From positions 27,083,542 to 27,140,043 of the forward strand of contig NC_049983.1 of assembly GCF_000003815.2 (NCBI RefSeq): 56,502 bases of DNA, in the 5' to 3' direction. The DNA comes from Branchiostoma floridae. Taxonomy: Eukaryota; Chordata; Leptocardii; Amphioxiformes; Branchiostomatidae. The translations under genes and the position numbers were made by a program. Positions 1 to 12,500 of the stretch are shown here, piece by piece. Position 1 is the stretch's first letter. The number at the start of each line of letters is the position of its first letter. The notes beneath the pieces are model-generated. The model was not told the DNA's origin, made no database searches, and saw only the letters and a program-made list of their open reading frames with translations.

Positions 1-575
1 GCACAGATGGCCACAACAATGGTGCATCAGGTGCAGGCTGAGGCACAGCAGGGAGCTGCACAGATGGACACAACGATGCTGGTGCATCAGGTGCAGGCTG
101 AGGCACAGCAGGGAGCTGCACAGATGGCCACAACAATGGTGCATCAGGTGCAGGCTGAGGCACAGCAGGGAGCTGCACAGATGGCCACAACAATGGTGCA
201 TCAGGTGCAGGCTGAGGCACAGCAGGCATGCCTGGGAATGGCCACAACGATGGTGCATCAGGTGCAGGCTGAGGCACAGCAGGGAGCTGCACAGATGGCC
301 ACAACAATGGTGCATCAGGTGCAGGCTGAGGCACAGCAGGGAGCTGCACAGCAGGACACAACGATGGTGCATCAGGTGCAGGCTGAGGCACAGCAGGGAG
401 CTTCACAGATGGCCACAACAATGGTGCATCAGGTGCAGGCTGAGGCACAGCAGGGAGCTGCACAGATGGACACAACAACGATGGTGCATCAGGTGCAGGC
501 TGAGGCACAGCAGGGAGCTGCACAGATGGCCACAACTTTGGTGCATCAGGTCCTGGATGAAATGGAGACGCTTAA
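1..575 (+). repeat. Coding tandem repeat, about ten 57-60 bp units (19-20 residues)
   Basis: Near-identical units of about 57 bp encode a 19-residue repeat that includes MVHQVQAEAQQGA. The frame is open from base 1 and continues upstream, so the first Met at position 7 is internal, not a start. Units differ by small in-frame changes (an added Leu in unit 2, an added Thr near 476, a variant near 227). The exon ends in TAA/GTAAGT at 575/576, giving phase 2, which matches the next exon at 1943. Predicted secondary structure is helical (Q, A and E rich). The high DNA identity suggests recent expansion or homogenisation. Confidence 0.8.
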
Positions 576-3500
576 GTAAGTCTGTCAGAATCTATTCACT
601 GTTCATTTATCATTTAAATGATTCATCTTGGAGACAGTTTGGTTGTCTCTTCAGGCTGTGATACTCCATATTTGGGAGCAGGTTCCTGACTCTTTCCCTC
701 CATCTCTCCTGATCCTGACTCTTTCCCTCCATCTCTCCTGATCCTGACTCTTTCCCTCCATCTCTCCTGATCCTGACTCTTTCCCTCCATCCCTCCAGAT
801 CCTGACTCTTTCCCTCCATCTCTCCTGATCCAGACTCTTTCTCTCCATCCCTCCTGATCCTGACTCTTTCCCTCCATCCCTCCTGATCCTGACTCTTTAC
901 CTCCATCTCTCCTGATCCTGACTCTTTCCCTCCATCTCTCCTGATCCTGACTCTTTCCCTCCATCCCTCCTGATCCTGACTCTTTCCCTCCATCTCTCCT
1001 GATCCTGACTCTTTCCCTCCATCCCTCCTGATCCTGATTCTTTCCCTCCATCTCTCCTGATCCTGACTCTTTCCCTACATCTCTCCTGATCCTCCAGTAT
1101 ATGCTATTCCATTTCAATCAGTTTCAGCACTGACTGGCCTGTTCTCAGACTTCTGTGTGAAAGAATACCTGAAATACCACTGTCAGTGTTCTTCAAAAAT
1201 TTAAGGTTCTTGTGAACTGATTACACCATTTTGCAACAATAGTGAAAAAGTATGTTCTTTTTTACNNNNNNNNNNNNNNNNNNNNNNNNNNNNNNNNNNN
1301 NNNNNNNNNNNNNNNNNNNNNNNNNNNNNNNNNNNNNNNNNNNNNNNNNNNNNNNNNNNNNNNNNNNNNNNNNNNNNNNNNNNNNNNNNNNNNNNNNNNN
1401 NNNNNNNNNNNNNNNNNNNNNNNNNNNNNNNNNNNNNNNNNNNNNNNNNNNNNNNNNNNNNNNNNNNNNNNNNNNNNNNNNNNNNNNNNNNNNNNNNNNN
1501 NNNNNNNNNNNNNNNNNNNNNNNNNNNNNNNNNNNNNNNNNNNNNNNNNNNNNNNNNNNNNNNNNNNNNNNNNNNNNNNNNNNNNTACAGTCATTTATGT
1601 CATATCTGGGTCGAGATGATGTTTGACATGGGTGCTCCAGACTGGATGATAACTTGGGTTATCACATGGGATTCCACTGGTCTCACACTCTGGCTTTCAT
1701 AAAATGATTTAAACGCACTTTGGTTGCACCAAGTACAGCTGTAAAAGATTTGAATACCCGGGATTCAGAGAATGGAATTTCTGTGACAATTTTTCTTGAA
1801 AGACACAAAGTTTTCTCAAATTTTAGGGCATACCACAAATCTGAACGAAAAAGAAATGTATGTTGTTGTTTTTCTCTTGGTGGGTACGACATAAATAAGG
1901 TGTACCACGGTGTATTTAACATCACCCTTCCCATCCCTACAGGAAAAACCAACAACTACAGGACCAGCTGGCCAGGTGAGCAGGACTTCTTTAATGCAGC
2001 TGCAGCTGTTCCTTGTAACACCTGGATACACGTTTAGTTTACTGTGATGAAAAAAACAGACCTACTCAACAGTCTTCATCATTTCTAACACTTCTAACAT
2101 CTATAAAGGCTAGAAGACCTTAACACAGCCATTCTAACAGAAACAGTTAGATCCATGATCATAGTTGTTGTGATAAAAGAAAATGGACCATTCTTTTAGC
2201 ATAAACACTATGTTTTGCACTATGTTTGATTATAGACATGTAGCATAAGACCAATGGTTTGTAAAATGTAAAGCATACAAAGTTCACATGTTTTGAAGAT
2301 CCTAGTGAGGGTCAAAATGGTAAAGATCTAACCCTTCGTCTGCTAAGGTGCCAACTTGTTTGGCAGAAATTTTGTATTGTTTATTGGGTCAGACAGCAGA
2401 AAAAAACTTAAAACTTTCAGCAACTGGTGTGGAAATAGAATTCTGACAGATTTTGTGTTCACAGAGCACGGGACACTGTCAGTGACCTCACAGTCAACCT
2501 ACAGAGAACCACAAGGTAAGAACCATTTCTTCACAACCAGGAGAGGTTCATGTGGTACACCTGTCCCTGGTGCTGAACACCTTCTACACAGGTAAACACA
2601 CCTGTCTCTGGTGCTGAAGACCACCCACACACAGGTAAACATACCTGTCCATGGTTCTGAACACCATCCACACACAGGTAAAAATTCCTGTCCCTGGTGC
2701 TGAACAACATCCACACACAGGTGAACACACCTGTCCCTGGTGCTGAACACCATCCACACACAGGTAAACACACTTGTCCCTGGTGCTGAACACCATCCAC
2801 ACACAGGTAAACACACCAGTCCCTGGTGCTGAACACCATCCACACACAGGTAAACACACCTGTCCCTTGTGCTGAACACCATCAACACACAGGTAAACAC
2901 ACCTGTCCCTGGTGCTGAACACCATCCACACACAGGTAAACACACCTGTCCCTGGTGCTGAACACCACTCACAGGTAGACATAAATGTCTCCAAGGTTAT
3001 TATGTTGCTTTAGATTACAAATTTCTTGTCCATTTTTCCAGGACACTCGAGGTCCAACAGGCAGCTCACTGGGAGGCAGAGAACACGCTGAAGGGGTAAG
3101 GTTCACATAAGTCTGTGCCACCCCCAGTTCTGATTCACTTTTTCATTATCACTGCATTTCAGAGAAAGTGTTTTGGCCATTAGAAACATTGGTAAAACCT
3201 ATCCAAAGTTTCGTTGGATAGGTTTTACCAGTAGTGTAAATTTTTCGTTCATCCCCAGGATGATAAAGCCAGTTTAAGGTGTTATAAAACTGGTGCTGTA
3301 AGGACAGAAATGCTAACTGTTGTTTATTCACAGTTCAGAACCAAATACAGCACACAGACAAAATTCATATTCAGAGAACATTGACATTGAACATTAAAGA
3401 ATACTCTGCTGCATTATAGGCTACCTACAAGTACCAGTTACAGCCGCTTGTGTTGAACATAATGGGAAATGTTGTGTTCTTACAGGAAACTCCGAGAGAG

Positions 3501-6500
3501 CCAGGAGAAGTTGGATTGGTAAGATTGTTTTTATTCCTTCAATAGTCTTTGAAAGGGAAATGTTTGTGATAGAGCAAGCCAAATTTTCTCTCCAATGTTG
3601 AATGTAGTATGTGTGTGCCTACTGCTGAGAGAATGCCTGTAATGAACCAAAAATGGTCACCAGAGAGGCAGAGTACAAATTTGTTAGAGATGGAATTTGC
3701 TGATAGCCTATCTGTACTTTTTGGGGCTGGATTGACTTGAAGAAATGAAGAAATAGCACTCCTATAGAGCCACTCTGGATGCATGTGGAATAGTTAAATC
3801 ATACAATTTACTCTTGATGTAATTTAGTGAAAAGCAACTTTATATGACCGCCCCCCAAGAGCAATAGATGATGATGATGTCTTAATTCTGGCTTTAAAAG
3901 TCAACATAACAAATTTTTCCATGTCTGTATCTACAGTACCAACAAGGGCATCTACAGTGCCGACGAACGATTATGTACCATGGACGTGGTGTAAGTTTTG
4001 TTTTACTTTACTAACTATATATATTTTTCTTCATATTAGTTACTCTAGGATGAATACAATATGTATGTTTTACACAATAGTGATAGCTGACATGATTTGT
4101 TTGAAGTTCCTGGTGTCTTTCTAAGTTGTTCTGTATAGAAGCTTAATTGACTGAACAAAAGGCACAGTGAAACTACAGAATACAAAACAAAACATTTTGT
4201 ATATATTTGTACAGCATCTTTCTTCTGTCAGTGGACATCTTTTCCTGATAAACCACAGACATTTTTTTCCATATGCAGAAAAAAATCTGTTTTGTTATTG
4301 TTGTACGCAAATAGATCTATCATTATGTTGCCCACAGTATGAACCTTCAGATGAAAGAGCTGTCGGAGCAGGGTGCATATCTTGAGGCGTTGAGGACGAA
4401 GTACATAAGACTACGGGAAGAGCACAACAAGATGATCAACATCAACAACAGGAAGGCAGACATGTGAGTCTCAGAACCCAGCGCTGTAACATTCTAGCTT
4501 TGTAGAGAGGACAGGATGAATTTTAGATGTAAGATTTTCACTACAAAAATCTACACTCAGTATTTGTGCGATCCTTGTTTACTCTTGAATTCAGGTCCTA
4601 TTCTCTGGCCCTTTTTTCTTTGTACAGTCATTTGATGGATATTATTGCAATTTCTTGCTTGTTCTTAGAAATACTGAATTGTTTATTCACTCACCCAACC
4701 TGCTAAATCTCTGTTGCCTACTGTAATGTTGAGTTTTTGTATCTTGTAGTGGAATCAGACGGAGACAATAGAAGTTGGTAGGTCTTGTACTCTGGTATGT
4801 TAATTTCTACAGACCATGGGTCTGCTCATACGTTTGTATTGGTCAATTATGCCTGGAACCTTGCACCAGCCCACTTCTGTGGGGGTCATGTGATCAGGGG
4901 GGTCAAACTTGCCTGGGACCTTGCACTTCTCCCTTTAGCCTTGCTTGATAAAATCTTCCTTGGGATGTCAAAGAAAAACCTGTTGTATCTATAGCAAGAT
5001 CCTGGTGTTCTGTGTGAAAACATTTCAAACCAGTCTCCCTCCTCACTTTCTGCAGAACTATCAAGGAACTCCAGGCCGCACTTCAGCATGCGTACAGGTC
5101 AGGAGAACATATTATATCTTATATACTTTGGTCTACCCTTCTAATCTTATTATACGCTTTTAGACTTATGCTGAGTATTCCTAACCTTACCAAGCTGTTA
5201 TTGCTGTCTTAGATCTAATTGACTGCTGAAATAGTTCTACTTTTATGCTGTTTTAGTTGCATTGAAAAATATGCCGTCACAGCTTAAGTGACTTGCCAAA
5301 TTCTGACATGAGTTAAGAAGAATGCCAGCTTTGTCCTTTGCCTTCACTGCCCATCCAGACTGGTGCTGATGTGTATGTTTTATATGTGATACCATCTATC
5401 ATATACAGCTACCTCAGGCCCAAGAACTCAACACCACCTGGACACCGGACACTTGCAGTAACGAAGCCCAGCATCGTCTCCTTTGATCCTTCCTCCGAAC
5501 ATAGGCTCGCTGTTTTAGCACCTGAAGTGTTCTCCTTGGAACCCCCCTCCTCTCAGTGCCAGTTGGATCATGTGACCAACCTGAAGCTGCAGCCCACTAG
5601 GTAGGCAGCAACATCTAACTATTCAAACTGAATCATCAAATACTGACTAAGAGACTATTTTACTAACACTAGTTCACCTATATCCACATAGTAACCTATA
5701 TTAGCGTCTTGAAAATGGGACATTTAGGATATCAGTCAATGGACAGTAGTTTCAATTTAATCTTGTTCTTACTCACCTGCTAAGGTTTAAGAGAAGAAAA
5801 GAGATGACCATTCCTTAAAATTGTAACTACCCCCCCAGGTGCAATGGTGGTGGCGACTTGGAGCTGGATGCATTTGAGGTAGTTCGCCTGGAGTCAGAGC
5901 TGGTAGCAGAGAGGCTGTAAGTATTTAGCAAACAAAGTAAAAATTGTCAAATTTAACCCTCCGCATGCTATTAGGTGGTTACTGGACACCGCCTAAATTT
6001 CTCAAGTTAACAATGACAGATAAAAGTCTTTTCTTCATCATCATAAATAAATAAACCTTTCTATAAGTGATCTCACCAACTTTTATCTCTCCTTGCAGGC
6101 TCCTTGAAGACTTGACCCATGCGAATAAGAGGTAAGAGGTGTCCCCGAGATGGGCATGTTATGTTCAAAGTTTATGTTCAAGTAACTTGTATCATTCTAT
6201 TGTACTAAAAATGGTGCTTAAGAATATCAAGTCGACAGACTGAGGCTTCAATTTTGACAATATTTCAATTGGAAACCACCGTTTTTCATTTAATGATGAT
6301 AATATACACAATAGTTTGTTTTCTTAGGCTCAGTTCTTTTTGTATCTTCCCCTTCAGCTTGAAGGAAGACCTGGACAAGGCGCAGAAAAAGTAAGTGAAA
6401 ACACCACCAGTTATATTACAACCTTGTTGCTCTCAATTGGATACACTTGTTCTCTCTACTTCCTCTTGAGTCAACTCCATCTTTCAAGAAGGTACTTGCC

Positions 6501-9500
6501 AATATGAAGACACAAAATATCTATTAGCTGTTATATACATTGTTGAACCTTTCCTCCAAGTGATGCATTGTTACATTGAAGCTGTGTTTGTTTTAATACT
6601 ATGCAGATACAGCACCACAAGGGCAGATCTCTTGAACAAGGACAACAAGATCAAAGATCTTCACACACAGCTACAAAGGTAGGTCAACAATCTTCAGGGT
6701 CTTTCTGTTTCCTCTCAATTCAACTTTTTCTTTTAAAGACTAGGGGACTTTCTAAAGGTAAGGAAACTGTGCAATAAACTAAGTATCTACTGTAAATGCA
6801 GAAATGCTCGCGGTGGATAAATATTTGCGGTTTTCGCGGCGACCACTTCAATGCGAACTTAAATCCACCGGAAAAGTCATTTCCCGCGGNNNNNNNNNNN
6901 NNNNNNNNNNNNNNNNNNNNNNNNNNNNNNNNNNNNNNNNNNNNNNNNNNNNNNNNNNNNNNNNNNNNNNNNNNNNNNNNNNNNNNNNNCTAGACCTCTA
7001 TATAACAGTTTGCTTCCTTAGCTTCAGTCTTGACGGCTTTAACTTTGTATCTTCCCCTTCAGCCTGAAGCAAGACCTTGACACGGCACAGAAAAAGTAAG
7101 TGAAAATAACACAGGTTATATTACAACCTTGTTGCTCTGAAATGGGTGTACTTTGTTTGTTGTTGCTTATCATATATCCATATATCAATTAAGGATAAGA
7201 TATAATTTGGAAAAGGAGAAATAGGGAGCAGCAGTCTTTGTATTTTTGCCAGGAATGGTCCAGGTTTGATGCATCTCAAACTTTTCCTCCAATAGGATCG
7301 CTGAGCAGACTGACATCGCTGAAATGCTCCAAATGGAAAAAGAGGCCCTCCTAGCTGAGCAAAAACAGTGAGATATTTTTGTTTCTTGTTTCCTGATACA
7401 GGATGGGACTAGGTGAGGTGAGGTGATACAGTCCATTAGTTTTATTTTTGTTTCTTGTTTTCTGCTACAGTCAAAGTTTGATTTTAAGATGGGGTGCAGC
7501 AGTTGTTTTATCTATTGATACCAAGACTGGTTGGTTCAATAAACCTCTGAGAAAACTATGAAACTCTGAGAAAGGAAAAGGACTTCCTGGCCGAACAGAA
7601 AGATTGAGATATTTTTGTTTGTAGTCTCCCGATACAAAATTTAGTCTTAAGATTAGGTGCAGTAATCAATGTTATAATCTCTAAGTATTGCCAAGATTGT
7701 TTGGTTCAATGAATTCCAACTTAAAGTTGCTAAAAATCTTAGAAAGGAAAAGGAGGACCTCCTGGCCAAACATAAAGATTAAGTCAGAGATATTTTTGTT
7801 TGTATAGCTTATATGGCAAAACTTTAATTTCGTCTTTTGAACTTTAATGCATCCCAACATTTCTTCAAAAGGGTGACTGAAGAAACCAACAACGCTGCCA
7901 CCTGGTTAAAGAAGGCAAACAAAAAACTGCTGGTCGAGCAGAAACACTTCAACAAGTGAGTTTTATATGGTTTAAGTGTAATTTGATATGGGATGCAGCA
8001 GTTCTTCAATGTATCTTTGTTGCTTTCTCTTCCTTTTGCTCCCAACCTAGCCTGGTATCCAGCCGTATTATAGCTCCCGAGTCTCTTCTGTTCTCTCCAC
8101 AAATAGCCTGGTATCCAGCCGTATCATAGCTCCCGAGTCTCTTCTGTCCTGTATTTGTGGAGATGACAGAAGAGACTCGGGAGCCATGATAAGGCTGGAT
8201 ACCAGGCTACTCCCAACTCACCTTTGTATCACTAAAATTCGGAGTCTCAGCAACCCAACCGAGGGAAGTTGCCGATGACTTTGTTGTAATGATATAATGA
8301 GTTAATGTATCTAATGGAGAAACACCAGTTCACCTTTATCCACTGGTAACCTATATCCGTTGGCTGTTGTATTAAACAGGGTAGCTAAGGGATATCATAT
8401 CAACAGAGAGTAGTTTTACTTTTATGCTGTTTTAGTTATTCTGCATATTAAGTCCTGTGACATTGAGTTAAGAGGGTCATGCAGCTTTGTCTTACACCTT
8501 CAATACCCTGGTCCAGCTGGTACTCATGTGTATGACTTGTTTCATATCTGATGTCTGACATATTAATTTTATCATTTCCAGGTACCTAAGTGGTCATCAC
8601 GTGAACACCCCAAAACCTCACACCGCAGAACCACCACAGATCACCAGGTAGGCTATCAAAGACTGACTTGGGGACTTTTTAACTACTTCAACCAAAATGA
8701 TACAAAAGATCATCTATGGTGGAATCATATCTTACATGATTTCTGTATTAATTTCCCTTTAATATTCTCATCATTCAGTATTTGTCAACTTCCCAAGCTA
8801 ATAATGCCTTACCTATGATTTTAGAGGCAAATATGCTTGAAAACACAATAAATTTTGTTCTTATTTTAGTATTTAAGACAAGCTTCCTTTTAAAAAAAAA
8901 GGATTCTATAGAATTGTAACTGAAATGACCCCCCCCCCCCCTCTAGGTGCCCCCAACACTGTGCTGGTGGTGATGACCTCGAGACAGATGCCTTTATGAC
9001 AATATCCTTGGAGGCGCAACTCATCGCTGAGAGACTGTAAGTACACAGCAAAAGTAGAAAGTATCAAATTCGAGGACAGTATAGACATTGACATATGATC
9101 AGGTGATTTACAGGTGAAATTATTCCTATATCTAAGCTGATCATCATCAGCGGTTAACTTTAAGCTTGCACACAACAATGTTATAGCTGTATTACCGTAC
9201 AGGGTGACATTAACTGATTACAAGACGGGGATTCATCAGGTCTTGCTGAATGTCAATTCCTCCTCTCCCAGTCATGCATTAAAGCTGTGTTTGTTTAATA
9301 TTTTGCAGAGAAAATGCCACCAAAGCCCATCAAATCATGGAGCTTAAGACCCAACTACTCAGGTAGGTCAACAATCCTCTGGTTCTTTTTGTTTTCTCTC
9401 AATTAAGCTTGATCTTTTGAAAGAAGAACTTTCAAAATAATTGAACAAACAATAAGTGATCATCGTAGACACATGATTGTAGGCACTGTTCTATACCCTT

Positions 9501-12500
9501 CGTATGCAACAATTTATATATGCTTAAGATATTGTCATTGATTGTTTTTCTGTTCATGTCAAATTTTATTTGCATTGTCTTTATCTCTGTCAGCAGGGCT
9601 GAGCCCTTTGTAATAGCCACAGGCTAGTTGGGCAGCCTTGATTGTGGGCGTTAATGAACAAACAAATAAATAAATGAAATTTGGATCTCTTCTTTTCTTG
9701 AAAAAGTGCTGACCTGAAGCAGTGTTGAGTTCGTTTTCTTTCAACTTCTTGACGGCTATGTTGTATTCTCATCTTCAGCCTGAGGGCAGATTATGACAAG
9801 GAGCACCAGAAGTAAGTTGGAACACTGCCGCTAGTTTTCACACTTACGTTGATCTGAAAGTGTAACTTAAAGGCCCTATAAAATCAAGCATTTTTCTCGT
9901 TACTCCACAACTATGATTATTGTAGTATATAATTTATTCATTTAACTTACACATGTAGGTTTGCCCAAAATATACAAAATGGGAACGTTATGAATTTATG
10001 GATCTTGGTTGTTGATCTTGAGAGAATGATGTAGCCTCGCAAACATATTGTTTCATTATAAACCTTCCATTTCACAGTTTCTGTACACTGCACATTGCAC
10101 AGCATAGCACACTCTTGCTCTTAAAACCAAATGACTGTCTATTCATTTGTTTGTCTTTTAAACTTCAATTTATCCAAAACATTTTTCTCCAACAGGGTTT
10201 TCCACCAAAACCAACTCGCAGTTGATCTGAAGAAAGAAAATACCACCCTGGCCCAGCAGAAACAGAGATATTTTTGCTTGTTGTTGGAGTTAAGAGAGTG
10301 AGACATTTTTGTTTCTAATTGCTTGTACCAACTTTAAGTTTAATGAAAGAAGGGGTCCTTCTATTTTTGCTGCTTGCTGCTTCTTGTTCTCTTGCAAACC
10401 ATTTAGCAAGTTGTTCTCAGCAGCCCAACTGAGGTGCTGATGACATTGTTGTATTGGTCCGCCCTCTCATATGAGAGTCATAGCGCTCACCTGTTTTGGT
10501 GATGCATTTCTCTCTCCTGGCACTCAACCAGACTAAATGTTTGTTTGTTTTTAACTTACAGGAAAGTGTTGAAAATGCAGAAGGAATTAAACAGGTTTGT
10601 GAACTCTCTTGATCTTTTATCTTTAATTATTAAGTAGACTAAGTCTGGTTCCTAATTGTCAACACTTTGCTCCAGAGCTGTTGATCTTTCATCATTATTC
10701 ATGTGTGTTTCCTAATTGTAAACATTTTGCATTTTTGACTTCTAAAAGTGCATCTCCTGTAATTTTTTGTGTTTTGTTCAGACAAGAGAAACACAACCTG
10801 AAACGAAGAAAAGCAGAGGCAACAGAAGCCACCAAGACCAAAAGGTATCACACAGACAATTGAGGTTTACATTATATCATTAAGACAACGTGATGTCAAT
10901 GGTCATCGTCGACGCCGACGGACGTTAAAGTTTAAGTTTTAAATCATTTCTAGTGACATGAAATCCTGCATATCTTAAGTTTTCCCTGTGGAAAACCATG
11001 TACAGTGCCATATCAGGAACACTGTGATCTTAACACCAATAGTAACAGTATCCATGGAGGTTTACATTATACAAGTTTAGATTGGATTCCTTTAGATATT
11101 TTAGTGACACAAATCATGCATATCTATCCCTGTGTAAAACCACATCCAGTGTCGTATCAGGAACACTTTGATAACAAAACCTTTCTCACTGACCTTACAG
11201 AGAGCTGGAGGACATGTCCCAGGATAAAGCAACGTAAGTATTTCAGGACCTGCTTTCAATGGTAAAAGTTCAGAATCTACAAGATCTTTAAACAGTGCAT
11301 CAGACCTATACAATGATGATGTTTTAAATGTTACCTTTAACTGTTAGAAAGTTCAGAATCTTCAAGTTAATTCAACAATGCATCAGTCCTACATTATACA
11401 CAATGATGATGTTTTAGATTTCCCTTAAACTGTAAGAAAAAAAATTCATTCCACAAACATGATGGTATTGTTTCAGCTGTAGAATATTGATGTAAAAAGT
11501 TTGTTCAGAACACAAAGCTTTTAGATTAATAAAATTGTCTTTTCTCCATCATCATCTTTATTTTATCCCTACTTATGACCTTCCTACAACTTACAAGTGA
11601 TCTTACCAACTTTTCTCTGACCTTTTGTAGACTTATCGAAGAATTGAATGCTGCGAATCAGAGGTAAGAGATGTCCCTAAGATGGGCATGAAACATTAGT
11701 TCAAACGTTATCTGTGAGTTAAACCTATATCAGATCTATTGTGCTAAAAAAATACAAAATACCGTATATGCATCCCATCTAAAGGACTCTATGTTCATAT
11801 CAAGTTAGTAACCTGAATGGTACCAGATACAAAAATGAGAAAAACATTGTAAAACTAGAAGTAGTTTGTAAATATTGTTTTTATATGAAGTCCAGAAAGA
11901 TACTATGTATTTATTATGTACATTAGCTGATGGACTGAATGAAGCACTATTCAAATGTATGCAAGGAATTCAGCAAGTTTTGAGCAACTTTCAAAGGACA
12001 TTTTTGTTAATGATTACATGCTTGATGCACGCATGCAGCTTAAAGGAAGTTGTGGTAGGTGTTATAATTAAGAAGATTATAAGCAACTACAGAAACTCCT
12101 AACTTCTGCCCTTTAACCCTTCTACAGCCTTGCCAGAAGAGCACTGGAAATAGAGGCCCTCAAATCCAGACTTGCTATACTGGAGGGTGGTGGATTCTGG
12201 GTGCCGTGCAAGTAAGTTAGTTCCGTTATGTCCAACTCACACATCAGAACTTTTCCTTTAGATTCTTTCTTTACCATCCTACCATTGATCCAGGGAATAT
12301 CCTCTCAGGTCATGTAACCAGTTTTATTTTCACAGGTGTGAGGACATTGAGTTGTCTGGTATTGATCCAGAACGAGAAGCCTCCCTGAAAAGGTAAATAT
12401 CTGTCAGTTGGGAAGTCAGCTCAAACCTTTGTCATGTTTCAGCACCAAGGACAGGACTGTAGTAGCTGGAATACCAAAAGAAATCAAAGTGCAGCATAAA

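Noticed and set aside
610-1117. Minus-strand frames of 127 and 164 codons with repeated RRDGGKESGSGE-type units
   Set aside because: They lie wholly on a 29-bp intronic minisatellite; because 29 is not a multiple of 3, all three frames stay open by composition.
2499-2994. Minus-strand frames rich in CVWMVFSTRD-type repeats
   Set aside because: Artefact of the 43-bp minisatellite; no start context or splice support.
4750-4777. Possible 28-nt exon between ttgtag and GTAGGT
   Set aside because: Its length is not a multiple of 3, and the frame from exon 4338-4463 meets a stop inside it, whereas joining directly to 5056-5097 is open and coiled-coil-like.
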